A program made the position numbers and the translations under genes. From positions 62,001-126,000 of the forward strand of contig JAHXIV010000013.1 in assembly GCA_025655455.1 (NCBI GenBank): DNA of 64,000 nucleotides, written 5' to 3'. Of the stretch, positions 1 through 9,215 are shown in pieces. Numbering within the stretch: position 1 is the stretch's first letter; the number at the start of each line of letters is the position of its first letter. The notes beneath the pieces were generated by a model. It was not told where the DNA came from, searched no databases, and saw only the letters and a program-made list of their open reading frames with translations. This stretch comes from a gamma proteobacterium symbiont of Taylorina sp. (GTDB lineage Bacteria > Pseudomonadota > Gammaproteobacteria > GRL18).

Positions 1-246
1 AGTAGGGCTTAAAGGTTCTTGCTAATTTATACCACACATTAAAAGTATAAATTATTACAATAAGTAACAAAATTAAACAGCATCAGGAGAGTTGTAAGAC
101 ACGGCTCAATCTAATTAATATTTATATTAAAGCAGATTTTATGCCAATGTTTATAAAAAAACATATAACATTTAAAATACAACAAGTTACATAATGTGGT
201 ATGATTTTTGTAGTTTTTAAAAAACATGAAATATCGCGTTACATAC

Positions 247-277
247 GAAATAACATCACTAGTTTTCGTGTTATTTC
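247..277. terminator. hairpin in the gene-free left edge
   Basis: Bases 247-255 and 269-277 form a perfect 9-bp inverted repeat (GAAATAACA / TGTTATTTC) around a 13-base loop. It lies downstream of the leftward ZIP gene and could end its transcript, although no clear U-tract follows on that strand. The rest of 1-372 is AT-rich and I see no gene in it. Confidence 0.35.
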
Positions 278-372
278 ATTTTATCCCTGTGTTCAAGAAC
301 TTGTCTGATAGACTTATAACTGTTTCGTGATATTTATGACCGTGCTTGTGGGCTTCCTGTCGTCCATCCGTA

Positions 373-1515
373 TCAGCTGCTGGCTGCTGCAGATAGATCT
401 TCCGAATCATGAATGACCCCATCTCCCGTCTCATCCTCGTGTTCTATAACATTCAGGCTGTGCCCGTGATCCTTATGTTCTTCATGCTCCTCACGTCCGT
501 GGACTTCTTGTTCATCTATATCCGCTCCATCCCCTGGCTCGTGTTCATGGTCGATTGTTCCATTACCGCCCTCATGCTCGTATTGTATGACATCCACGCT
601 GCGACCATGCCCTTCATGGTCGTGCCCGCCAGGTTCAAAGAAGCTAACAACAACAGATATCGACAAGCCGAAGATTAAGGAGGCGGAGAGTTCGGTTCGA
701 TCATGTGCGTGGAATTGCAACTCCGGCAAGAGATCGCTCAGCGATATGCTTAAGAATGCGCCCGCTGAGAACGCCAGAGCATATGCGACCAGGTTGACGT
801 TCTCACCGAACTGGGAAAGACCGAGGTAGAACAAGACCACACCCAGGGGGATCACCAGAGCGAACAGAGCATTGACGATATGTATCGTGGATCTCCTCCA
901 TCTTCCCATGGTCATCAAGGTAGTGATCGTCATTGCATCGAAGGGCTTGTGTAGAAAGATGACAAAAAACGTACCAAAGCCGGCCACGGCGGTCAAGTTA
1001 TCACCCTGACTTCCCGCCTCCACGCTGGCGGCTAGCGCGATACCGGCGATGATGGTGTGCAATATGAGTCCGGTTGCGGCGCCTACCCAGTTCATATGGT
1101 GGGCTTCGTGGGAGATGTCCCCGACATCATCTCGCGCTCCGACGTGGGAATGCTTATGATCATGATGATGATGATGATGATGATGATTTTCGAGATCCTC
1201 CCCGGCCTGTCCATTCGTGGGAGCAATATTGGGCGCATCGTGATGATGAAAGCAAAAGAACCGCTCGATGAAAAAGATGCTAAGAATTCCTGCGAGCACC
1301 AGCATGAGGATTACCTCGGTTTGACCCGGCGCCTCGATCAAAGCATGCGGCAGCATGTGCAGAAGCCCCACACCAAGCATTACTCCAGCTACCAGACTGA
1401 CTAATAATTGCATACGCCGGTGCGTCATGCGAAGCTTCAGGGGAACCAGGCCTCCCGCCAGGGAGACCAACAGAATCAGTGTGCAATATACGAGCAATAA
1501 CAGCCAGGTTGACAT
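373..1515 (-). CDS. ZIP-family divalent metal transporter with His-rich loop and tail
   Basis: Predicted inner-membrane ZIP permease (380 aa) that would bring Zn(II) or a related divalent cation into the cytoplasm. About eight hydrophobic segments are visible. The typical ZIP metal-site helices are recognisable: an HMLPHAL stretch near residue 56 and LHKPFDAM near 190, with SLSDLLPELQFHAHD near 260. The loop between TM3 and TM4 has an eight-His run encoded by a short ATG/ATC triplet repeat (about 1159-1187). After the last membrane segment comes an acidic His-rich tail of roughly 80 residues with two imperfect copies of a VDVIQYEHEGGNGTI-like unit, much longer than in most ZIP proteins. The start at 1515 has a GAGGG ribosome site. 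Next gene on the same strand is the His-rich ATPase. Metal specificity cannot be read from sequence. Confidence 0.85.
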   Translation of the reverse strand: MSTWLLLLVYCTLILLVSLAGGLVPLKLRMTHRRMQLLVSLVAGVMLGVGLLHMLPHALIEAPGQTEVILMLVLAGILSIFFIERFFCFHHHDAPNIAPTNGQAGEDLENHHHHHHHHDHKHSHVGARDDVGDISHEAHHMNWVGAATGLILHTIIAGIALAASVEAGSQGDNLTAVAGFGTFFVIFLHKPFDAMTITTLMTMGRWRRSTIHIVNALFALVIPLGVVLFYLGLSQFGENVNLVAYALAFSAGAFLSISLSDLLPELQFHAHDRTELSASLIFGLSISVVVSFFEPGGHDHEGHGRSVDVIQYEHEGGNGTIDHEHEPGDGADIDEQEVHGREEHEEHKDHGHSLNVIEHEDETGDGVIHDSEDLSAAASS

Positions 1516-1800
1516 AAGTATAGCCCTCTTTTGTTAGAATACGTTTCGCCAGTGTGACTCTGTATACCCTCAGAGGGACTTACGTCACTCTGTTCGGAAC
1601 TCCGAGTCAAACACGAAGCATTTTTCATTAATTTTGTTTTCGGGGCTTAACAGACATCAGCCAAACCACTAAAATATCTTGGGCTGCAATTTATGGAGAA
1701 AACCATAACATGATTTATGTGTTTGATTTTCATAATAAAGCAGCATGAAACAATAAGTTAATACATAGCCATGATTATATATTATTAATAGTTGATTACT

Positions 1801-1895
1801 CTCTTATTAAACATGAATTTGTCACCTCTATCTCTTCGCAGGAAAAAATGTTTGCAAAGCGACAGTGGCGAAAAATTCATTGGCCGATGGCTATG
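1801..1895 (+). repeat. dispersed hairpin repeat, copy 1
   Basis: Imperfect palindrome of about 90 bp. The left arm is like AACATGAATTTGTCACC, the centre carries TGTTTGCAAAGCGACAG, the right arm is like GAAAAATTCAT, and it ends in GGCCGATGGCT. The same plan recurs at 13475, 23308, 33781, 35461, 37701 and 57426. It sits at the 3' end of the leftward P-type ATPase gene. The rest of the gap 1516-1905 shows no gene. Confidence 0.65.
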
Positions 1896-1905
1896 AGTAG
1901 TTACG

Positions 1906-4695
1906 TTAAGCTTTTTGTGTAACTTTGATGGGGTTTTTTCCATCCTCTTGCGTGACTTTGATGGGGGGGGAGGTTCCATCTTCTTGCGTGACTTTGATGG
2001 TTTTTTCCCCATCCAGCCTTTCGGATTTACCCTTTGTACGGAACAAACTCATAAAGGAAATATTGTTTTTCACCCCTTCAATGCTTTTTTCTGTAGTGAC
2101 TTTTTTATCCTTTTCGGTTTTAACTTCATCGGGGTTATAAGTAATCAGCCGTGATGAATTAAGCAATACGCCAGCAGTTGAAGTATTGTGTAAAATCACA
2201 GCGATAAATGGGTTGATCATACCAAAGGCGGCAGCCACCAGCCCGCCGGCATTGATTACCAGAGCCATACCATAATTCTGGCGAATCACTTTGATAGTTT
2301 TCTTACTAATTTGCAGCATTTCGTCCAGTTTGCGGAAATCGTCACTGGATAAAGCGATATCCGCCGACTCAATGGCCACATCTGAACATCCCGTACCTAA
2401 CGCAATGCCCACATCGGCTATGGCCAGTGCAGGTGCATCATTAATACCATCTCCAACCATAATGACTTTAAGCCCCTGAGCCTGAAGCTCTCGTATGATA
2501 CGGTATTTTTCTTCCGGCATCAGCTCGGCGTGCCATTCATCAATGCCCGCAGCCTTGGCTACCTGTTTTGCAGAAGAAGCCAGGTCGCCTGTCAGCATTA
2601 TGGTTTTCTGGATATCTCGCTGGCGTATTTGATCGAGGGTTTCTAACACGTAGGGACGCACAGTGGTGCGTATTCCGATCAAACCGACAACACACTGATC
2701 ATGATTGGCAATATACAGCATTGTTTCACCTTCAAGACTATATTTCCGGTGTTGCTCTTCAGCTTCAGCGGGAATCTGTATAGCAAATTTTTCCATTAAT
2801 TTCTGGTTGCCGACATATAATACAGAAGTATCCTCCATGGTGGCCTGCATTCCGCTGCTATCTATATTTTGATAGGATTTCGGCTGTATGAACTCGATAT
2901 TGTTATCTTTTGCATGAGCCAGGATTGCACCACCCAAAGGGTGGTTGGAATGAACTTCGGCTGATGCCGCCATCGCAACAATATTATTCGCATCGTATTT
3001 TTCATCATACGAAATTACCCTGTTCACATGGGGTATGCCATTGGTTAAAGTACCGGTTTTATCAAAAACCATGATATCGGCCTGGGCGGCTGACTCAAGA
3101 AAGGTGCCGCCGCGGATCAGTATTCCCCGTTTGGCACTGTTACCCACGGAAGCACTGACTGAAGTAGGGGTGGACAGACCGACCGCACAGGGGCAGGCGA
3201 TAAGCAGCATGGTCAGGGCACGTGTAGGATCCAGTGTCAGTAAAAACACACCGCCCGACATTGCAAAAGAGAATGGCACGAAACGCTTGGAAAATTGTTC
3301 TCCCACAGTCTGGATGGGAGGACGTGATTCCTCGGCCTTATGCACACGTTCGATAATACGTCCAACTACTGTATCCTGACCGATCTTTTCAACCGAAATG
3401 ACCAGTTTTCCCACTGATAGAATGGAACCGGCATAAACATGATCACCGGCAGCAAGCTCTACAGGCAGTTCTTCTCCTGTTACAGGAGCCTGATTGACCC
3501 GGGCATCACCTTCGCTAACAGCACCATCCACGGGAATCCGCTGACCCGCATAAACTGCCAGTTTATCCCCTGGTTTAATGGTGGACAGACGTTGTCGGGT
3601 TTCTACCACCTTCCCATCATCTGCTGTGCTGACCAGCCAGACTTCTTCGTTAGCATCTATTTCCAGTAAATCCTTGATGGCTTTCTGGGTTTTTCGCAAT
3701 GTGACCGCTTCAAAACGTTCACCGATATTAAGCAAAAGCAAAACGGACAGTGCGGTGAGACCGTTGCCCATTGCAAGACTGGCAAGAGTTGCGCTGCCCA
3801 CCAGGGTATCAGAATTGATTTTACGTTTGGTAATTGAGCGCCATAGCCCACCTATATAGCTTGAACCTGTTATGACTGTTACCGTACCTGCGACGATAAA
3901 GACCGGCAGGTGACCTGCAACCAAAGCAGGTAAAAATAATCGTTGTGCACCCAGGCCAAGCAATGTTGTGCTGCCTAGAATAATCTTGTGTTTGTATTTT
4001 TCTAATGTTGTATCATCATGTGCATGCTCATGGCCGCAGCTATCGTCCCCGCATGAAGCCCCATGCTCATGGCTGTGATCATGGGAATGATGATCGTGGT
4101 TGTGATCATGACCGTGATCATGGGAATGATGATCGTGGTTGTGATCATGATCATCGTTCATCTGATAACGAGGGTAGTCATGTTTGTGTTCGCCATGATG
4201 ACCGCTCTTTTTCTGTAGTTTTGCAATAAATTTTCGACCAGCTTTCATCTCTTCAGAAAACGTGCCTTTTACTGCTTTAGGAGAAAGTTCCTCCAGGCTT
4301 TTTCCGCTTTCAAAATGTTGTGTGAGTACTTTTCCCAGAGCATAGGTCGAGGCTCCACCCATGGTAACCATACTGGTCGTACCGACCACGGTACCAACAC
4401 CAGGAACCAGTTTAACCAGGCTCGCCACACGCAGGAAGGTGTACGGAAGAGATCCACCCAGCAAAGAAGTAATAACTGTCCTGCTATAATTTTCCGAAAA
4501 TTCTTGCTCATAAAGCTTGGAGAAACTATGGATCATCTTGAACTGAAGCCCACTCAAAGCAGCAAAATCTGCCAGTGGTATCGGTATTAAACCGATTGTC
4601 ATCGACGCAACGGTATATTCATTTAGTATTATTCCTGCTTTTTGCTCTTTGCTGATATGCAGCGAGCTTCCAAGATCATTTTTATTTGCTGGCAT
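1906..4695 (-). CDS. P1B-type metal ATPase with N-terminal DUF697-like domain and His-rich linker
   Basis: A 929-aa P-type ATPase. Residues about 10-160 are not an HMA domain. They form a DUF697-like membrane domain, ending in the STYALGK...HFESGKSLEELSP signature shared with three free-standing proteins in this window. Residues about 165-225 are a His/Asp-rich linker with tandem HDHNHDHHSHDH units. The ATPase core follows: actuator VTGEELP near 420, a canonical CPC in TM4 near 500, phosphorylation motif DKTGT near 545, SNHPLG, and GDGINDAP near 746. The second-last membrane stretch has HNTSTAGVLLNSSRL. The CPC motif and His linker suggest Cu, Zn or a related transition metal, and efflux or loading into a compartment is inferred. 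A charged repeated tail ends the protein. The fusion is unusual for the family. Confidence 0.85.
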   Translation of the reverse strand: MPANKNDLGSSLHISKEQKAGIILNEYTVASMTIGLIPIPLADFAALSGLQFKMIHSFSKLYEQEFSENYSRTVITSLLGGSLPYTFLRVASLVKLVPGVGTVVGTTSMVTMGGASTYALGKVLTQHFESGKSLEELSPKAVKGTFSEEMKAGRKFIAKLQKKSGHHGEHKHDYPRYQMNDDHDHNHDHHSHDHGHDHNHDHHSHDHSHEHGASCGDDSCGHEHAHDDTTLEKYKHKIILGSTTLLGLGAQRLFLPALVAGHLPVFIVAGTVTVITGSSYIGGLWRSITKRKINSDTLVGSATLASLAMGNGLTALSVLLLLNIGERFEAVTLRKTQKAIKDLLEIDANEEVWLVSTADDGKVVETRQRLSTIKPGDKLAVYAGQRIPVDGAVSEGDARVNQAPVTGEELPVELAAGDHVYAGSILSVGKLVISVEKIGQDTVVGRIIERVHKAEESRPPIQTVGEQFSKRFVPFSFAMSGGVFLLTLDPTRALTMLLIACPCAVGLSTPTSVSASVGNSAKRGILIRGGTFLESAAQADIMVFDKTGTLTNGIPHVNRVISYDEKYDANNIVAMAASAEVHSNHPLGGAILAHAKDNNIEFIQPKSYQNIDSSGMQATMEDTSVLYVGNQKLMEKFAIQIPAEAEEQHRKYSLEGETMLYIANHDQCVVGLIGIRTTVRPYVLETLDQIRQRDIQKTIMLTGDLASSAKQVAKAAGIDEWHAELMPEEKYRIIRELQAQGLKVIMVGDGINDAPALAIADVGIALGTGCSDVAIESADIALSSDDFRKLDEMLQISKKTIKVIRQNYGMALVINAGGLVAAAFGMINPFIAVILHNTSTAGVLLNSSRLITYNPDEVKTEKDKKVTTEKSIEGVKNNISFMSLFRTKGKSERLDGEKTIKVTQEDGTSPPIKVTQEDGKNPIKVTQKA
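1909..1998 (-). repeat. tandem IKVTQEDG repeat at the ATPase C-terminus
   Basis: The last 30 codons of the ATPase gene contain three copies of IKVTQ(E/K)(D/A)G-type units. The DNA repeat includes a run of eight G on the + strand at 1963-1970 (eight C in the message). Slippage there would change only the last codons. The tail is charged and probably cytoplasmic. Confidence 0.7.
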
Positions 4696-5078
4696 GTGAA
4701 TCTAATCCCCTTAACTTTAATTACTTATTGTGGGCTGCATGACAAACCAAGCCCTAAGTCATTGATTCTTCTCTTTATCGACTAATCTTTCAAGTACCTC
4801 ATCAAATATAACTTTTGGATATTTGTCAGACTAAACATGGCGATTTCGGTGTCTATTGGCACTTAATATACATTATATATACCATTCCGTATATAATAAG
4901 CTATTTTTATTTACACTGGTAGTCTTTATCTATAAACTAAAAAGAATTCCCTGATGATGAATCTTGATCACCCATTAAAAATGTGCCTGGAAAAAGGGCA
5001 CATAATAAGTTCCGCTTATAAATTTTCGCCCGGTTTCCTTGATTTGGAATTTTGCATCTTTCACAGCAACAGGAGTAC
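4696..5078. other. intergenic region between divergent metal transporter genes
   Basis: About 380 bp separate the leftward ATPase and rightward CDF genes. The region is AT-rich (around 4862-4885 it is almost all A/T) and must hold both promoters. I could not pick out a convincing operator or -35/-10 pair, and no ORF of interest is present. Confidence 0.4.
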
Positions 5079-5987
5079 ATGATGTCAGGCAATCACCAGA
5101 TAAAAAATTATAACCGTGCTTTTACTATCGGTATTTTGCTTAACGTTGCGTTCGTAATTATCGAAGCAGCCTATGGTGTCATTTCTGGATCTTTGGCCCT
5201 GCTAGCAGATGCTGGACACAATTTAAGCGATGTATTAGGCTTGCTACTTGCGTGGGGAGCTATCTGGCTGGCCTCAAAAAAAGCAACAGAGAAAAGAACC
5301 TATGGTTTTCGCAAGGGAACGGTATTAGCATCCCTGGGCAGTGCGCTATTACTGCTTTTTTCACTTGCTATCATTACATGGGAAGCAATTGGCAGGTTTT
5401 CTGACCCACAGCCGGTTCAGGGAATGACAATTATTGTTGTCGCTGCCATTGGCGTAGTGATTAACACCATTACAGCACTACTATTCATATCAGGACGGAA
5501 GGATGATCTGAATATCAAAGGGGCATACCTTCATATGGCTGCAGATGCAGGTGTTTCCCTGGGTGTGGTTGTAGCGGGGATTCTTGTCATGCAGACAGGC
5601 TGGGCGTTGGTTGACCCTGTTACCAGCTTAATTATCGTTGTTATTATTTTTATTGGGAGCTGGTCTTTGCTCAGAGATTCCGTCAACCTGGCGCTTGATT
5701 CTGTTCCTGAAGGCATTGATATGCCTGGAATAAGAAACTATTTAAGTGGGATTGAACACGTCGCCCAAATACATGATCTGCATGTCTGGTCCATTAGCAC
5801 AACGGAAGTCGCACTGACGGTTCATTTAATACTGGATAATAACAATATGCCGCAGAAAAATTTCCTGTCTCAAATCCAGCAGCAGCTCCATGATGATTTT
5901 GACATTGAACACTCAACAATACAGATCGAAACACAAAATGATGAAAATTGCATGTTAAATCCTCAGGAGACGGCTGTCAAAGAATAG
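5079..5987 (+). CDS. cation diffusion facilitator (CzcD/ZitB-type) metal exporter
   Basis: CDF-family antiporter of 302 aa, expected in the inner membrane exchanging Zn(II) or a similar divalent cation for protons. Six membrane segments are visible. TM2 has ADAGHNLSD and TM5 has HMAADAGVSLG, the two halves of the transport metal site. A cytoplasmic C-terminal domain with VAQIHDLHVWSIS contains the conserved dimer-interface metal ligands. ATG 5079 is chosen because AGGAG lies just upstream, whereas the longer frame from 5052 needs a TTG with no ribosome site. It is more like CzcD than magnetosome MamB/MamM, though it belongs to the same superfamily. It stands beside two P-type ATPases and a ZIP protein, which points to metal homeostasis. 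Confidence 0.88.
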   Translation: MMSGNHQIKNYNRAFTIGILLNVAFVIIEAAYGVISGSLALLADAGHNLSDVLGLLLAWGAIWLASKKATEKRTYGFRKGTVLASLGSALLLLFSLAIITWEAIGRFSDPQPVQGMTIIVVAAIGVVINTITALLFISGRKDDLNIKGAYLHMAADAGVSLGVVVAGILVMQTGWALVDPVTSLIIVVIIFIGSWSLLRDSVNLALDSVPEGIDMPGIRNYLSGIEHVAQIHDLHVWSISTTEVALTVHLILDNNNMPQKNFLSQIQQQLHDDFDIEHSTIQIETQNDENCMLNPQETAVKE

Positions 5988-6145
5988 TAATATGGAGAGG
6001 TACTTGCACTTTGTGGATAATTCCGGGGTTTGTTGCTATATTAGGAGCATACTCAAAATAGATGCAACTGCTCGAATTTTCGTTATTGCCCCTGTTCTCG
6101 GGCAGGTTCCTGGCTATTTGATCAGTTAAATGGAGGCATTTGCTT

Positions 6146-8155
6146 ATGTTATTTAGAATTGGTGTTCTTTTGGCTGCTTTCATTGGAGCGAAAATTTATG
6201 ATAAATATACAAACAATCGGGATAATTCAAAAAAGAAAGTAAAACTTGCTGTAAAATCCCGCAAGTCACTAGCCCGGATGACTAACATCGATGAATCGGA
6301 AAAATTGTGTAACCATTATTTTAAGGTGGGCATGATTTCTTTAGGTCTTGCGATTTTGACAGGCCCTTTCCCGTTACTCTATGTTGCAAGCCTCGGAACC
6401 ATTCTTTATTCCTGCATACCCATTTTGAAACGCGGTCAAAGACAACTACTGGAAAGGCGCAACATCGGACATGATGTGCTTTATAGTATTTACATTATCC
6501 TGGCATTTCTGACCCATCAGGAAATATATATCGCACTGGGCGTCTTTTTTTATCATTCCGGTGCCAAAATGCTGGCCATGAACCAGGCCATGTCCAAGCC
6601 CATGATAAGCAATCTTGTTAAACAGTTACCCGATAAAATATGGGTTTTAAAAAACGGCATTGAAATTGAAACACCACTTGACGAAGTCATGATCAGTGAT
6701 ATTGTTGTTATCAGAGCCGGAGAAATTATTCCAGTCGATGGCATTATCAGCGAAGGCATCGCGATGATAGATCAGCATGCTCTGACCGGCGAGTCGCAGG
6801 CGGTGGAAAAAGAAAGCGCTGCCCAGGTATTTTCTTCGACACTCATAGTCAGTGGCCAGATCCATGTAAAAGTAACCAAGGCCGGTAGTGATACAAACAT
6901 TTCAAAAATCACCGAAATTCTTAATAATACCTCGGCTTATACATCATCTATTCAATTAAAAGGAGAGAGATGGGCGGATATTATTGCTATGCCTATTGTT
7001 GGACTGACGATGTTGACAATTCCAACCCGGGGACTGATGGCCGCCACTACGGTTGTGCATAGTACTTTTGGCAACCGCCTGAGAATTGTTGCCCCCATTG
7101 GAACCCTGAATTATCTCCATTCTGCCCTAAATAAAGGTTTACTCATCAAAGACGGACGAGTTATTGAGGAATTAGACAAAGTAGACACGGTATTGTTCGA
7201 TAAAACCGGAACCTTAACTCATGATCAGCTTGAGGTGGGCAAAATTATCAGCAGTAATGATCAATACAGCAGCAATGAAATTTTAACCTATGCCGCAACG
7301 GCCGAGCACAAACTCACCCACCCACTAGCTCAGGCTATCCTCAAGAAAGCCAAACAATCCGGCCTTGTGTTACCCTCCATTGAGGATTCCAGTTTTACAA
7401 TGGGTTATGGAATTACGGTCACTATCGATAAGCAGCTCATTCGCGTCGGCAGTGCCCGTTTTATGGAAATGGAGAATATTGTCATCCCCCAGCATATACA
7501 ATCCGCCATAGAGCAATCTCATCTCAAAGGGCACTCACTGGTTCTTGTTGCTGTCAATACTGACGTCGCAGGTGCGATTCAACTCGTGTCTACGCTTCGT
7601 CCAGAGGTCAAGGCAATATTGAGTGGATTGCGTAAACGCGGCATTAAACATATCTCTATTGTTTCCGGTGATCATAAAATTCCAACCCAAAAACTGGCAG
7701 AGTCTCTGGGTGTAGACAGTTATTTTTATGAAGTGCTGCCTCAGCAAAAAGCTGAGATCGTCAGGCAATTACAGCAACAGGGCAAAAAAGTCTGTTTTGT
7801 CGGCGATGGCATCAATGATGCCATCGCGATGAACGCCGCCAATGTATCTGTATCTTTGAGTGGTGCCACGTCCATTGCCACGGATACGGCGCAGGCCATT
7901 TTAATGGATGGCAGCTTAAGCCATTTATGTGATTTATTTGATATTTCACACAAGCTGAAAAATAATTTACGGCGCAGCTTGGTGCTTATCACTGTACCTA
8001 CCGCCATTAGTTTAGGCGGTGCACTTTTCATGGGCTTAAGACTGGGAGGTTCTTTTCTTATCGTTTATTCCAGTTTTGCCTTAGCCCTGCTCAATGCCAT
8101 GCTGCCGATTCTTGAATATAAAGGTATAAAAAAATCTAAAAAATCAGTCCTATAG
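6146..8155 (+). CDS. P-type ATPase related to P1B, lacking HMA and CPx motifs
   Basis: A 669-aa P-type ATPase. It has one N-terminal hydrophobic segment, a Lys-rich stretch, then paired membrane helices, actuator TGESQAVEKE near 214, phosphorylation DKTGT near 351, THPLAQA in the nucleotide domain, and GDGINDAIAM near 553. All catalytic motifs are intact. No HMA domain is present, and where P1B pumps carry CPC the sequence reads VAPIGTLNY (about 316-319), so the metal-coordinating cysteines are gone. Close relatives are encoded at 45964 and 55352. The substrate is unknown and need not be a soft metal. ATG 6146 is preferred over TTG 6140 because TGGAGG lies nine bases upstream. The gene follows the CDF gene by about 160 bp. 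Confidence 0.85.
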   Translation: MLFRIGVLLAAFIGAKIYDKYTNNRDNSKKKVKLAVKSRKSLARMTNIDESEKLCNHYFKVGMISLGLAILTGPFPLLYVASLGTILYSCIPILKRGQRQLLERRNIGHDVLYSIYIILAFLTHQEIYIALGVFFYHSGAKMLAMNQAMSKPMISNLVKQLPDKIWVLKNGIEIETPLDEVMISDIVVIRAGEIIPVDGIISEGIAMIDQHALTGESQAVEKESAAQVFSSTLIVSGQIHVKVTKAGSDTNISKITEILNNTSAYTSSIQLKGERWADIIAMPIVGLTMLTIPTRGLMAATTVVHSTFGNRLRIVAPIGTLNYLHSALNKGLLIKDGRVIEELDKVDTVLFDKTGTLTHDQLEVGKIISSNDQYSSNEILTYAATAEHKLTHPLAQAILKKAKQSGLVLPSIEDSSFTMGYGITVTIDKQLIRVGSARFMEMENIVIPQHIQSAIEQSHLKGHSLVLVAVNTDVAGAIQLVSTLRPEVKAILSGLRKRGIKHISIVSGDHKIPTQKLAESLGVDSYFYEVLPQQKAEIVRQLQQQGKKVCFVGDGINDAIAMNAANVSVSLSGATSIATDTAQAILMDGSLSHLCDLFDISHKLKNNLRRSLVLITVPTAISLGGALFMGLRLGGSFLIVYSSFALALLNAMLPILEYKGIKKSKKSVL

Positions 8156-8324
8156 AATCAATTCCCAAAAGAAAATTGAGCGTAGTAATCTCTCATCCTT
8201 GGGAATATGAGTGGAAAACCTCATGTATTAACTTGCTACGTAATTTAGTGCTTGTTAATATGTAAAGCCTGATTTAATAGTTTATAAAACGATAATGCAA
8301 GACTTTGTTTTAGATGAGATGATT

Positions 8325-9215
8325 ATGACAGATATTAGCAATGAGTATGACAATGCCGCAGAAGACTGCCAGCAATTGGATGATGGAGTCACTTCAGACA
8401 GGAAGATGGACAAAGATCCTGAAATCGAGTTGCCTGCGAATCGAGTTATCCGCAAAAGGCTTGCTGCCAGAACCATTGCCATTCACCTAAGCGCTTTACC
8501 GCCTGAACTGCAGGTACTCAAAGATACTAGCAACAATGCTTACCTGACTAAACAGGATCTGCCTGATGAGATTCATTTGACAGTCCCTGGCGGAGAAGAG
8601 AAGGTGTTGTCAAGGGATGAAGCCTGGGAGTTCGCTGATGAGGCTGGTGCACAACTGGAATGGCACATGCTGCCTGACACCATGTCAGGCAAGGCTGCCG
8701 CTTTATTTTCCACGACCGGTCAAGGGGTGTACGCCAATTACGGCCGCCCAACCATGGACTTTTCCGGTTTCTTCTATGACTCCATCCGTGCCTCCAGACA
8801 AGCCTCGAGGGGAGTCACTTCATCTCAAGGGAATCTCTTACTGGGGCCGTTATTTATTACTGTGGATGCCATTAGTGCTGCGGGCTTCACGGCACTTGGT
8901 CACATCACACGAGATGCTCCACTAACGAACAAAAGCGTGCTTAGCGATATTGCCTCCACCGGCATATATGAAGGAAGTGCATCCTGGACATCAGCTAAAC
9001 TTGGTGTCTTTACCGGAGCCAGGGCGATACGCCTTACAGCCGTACTACCTATCCCTGGTGCCCATCTTGCGGCGATTCCAGTCGGCTTCCTGGCGGGTGC
9101 TGTTACCGCCATCTTCGCCAAACGTTTAGCCAATCAGTATAAGGACAAGGCCATTGATGCTACCTATCGCTCTGGAAGACATTCCAGAACTTCTGGGGAG
9201 GTTATTCCTGTATAA
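8325..9215 (+). CDS. unknown protein with Gly/Ala-rich hydrophobic C-terminal half
   Basis: Not recognised. From the chosen ATG it has 296 aa; an ATG at 8295 would add ten residues, but GATGAG precedes 8325. Residues 1-35 are acidic and polar. The middle (about 70-150) is charged with a possible small domain. The C-terminal half has two hydrophobic Gly/Ala-rich stretches (about 170-200 and 235-270) with small-residue spacing reminiscent of glycine zippers, then a basic tail. That layout resembles the DUF697-like proteins in the window, but their YAxG...HF signature is absent. It follows a CPx-less ATPase by about 170 bp and its 3' end overlaps the convergent egtD gene by 14 bp. Confidence 0.55.
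   Translation: MTDISNEYDNAAEDCQQLDDGVTSDRKMDKDPEIELPANRVIRKRLAARTIAIHLSALPPELQVLKDTSNNAYLTKQDLPDEIHLTVPGGEEKVLSRDEAWEFADEAGAQLEWHMLPDTMSGKAAALFSTTGQGVYANYGRPTMDFSGFFYDSIRASRQASRGVTSSQGNLLLGPLFITVDAISAAGFTALGHITRDAPLTNKSVLSDIASTGIYEGSASWTSAKLGVFTGARAIRLTAVLPIPGAHLAAIPVGFLAGAVTAIFAKRLANQYKDKAIDATYRSGRHSRTSGEVIPV

Noticed and set aside
1074..1271. Poly-Asp protein frame on the + strand
   Set aside because: It is the antisense shadow of the His-run in the ZIP gene.
4005..4229. His/Asp-rich + strand frame
   Set aside because: It is the antisense shadow of the His-rich linker in the ATPase gene; codon pattern and ribosome site support the minus strand.
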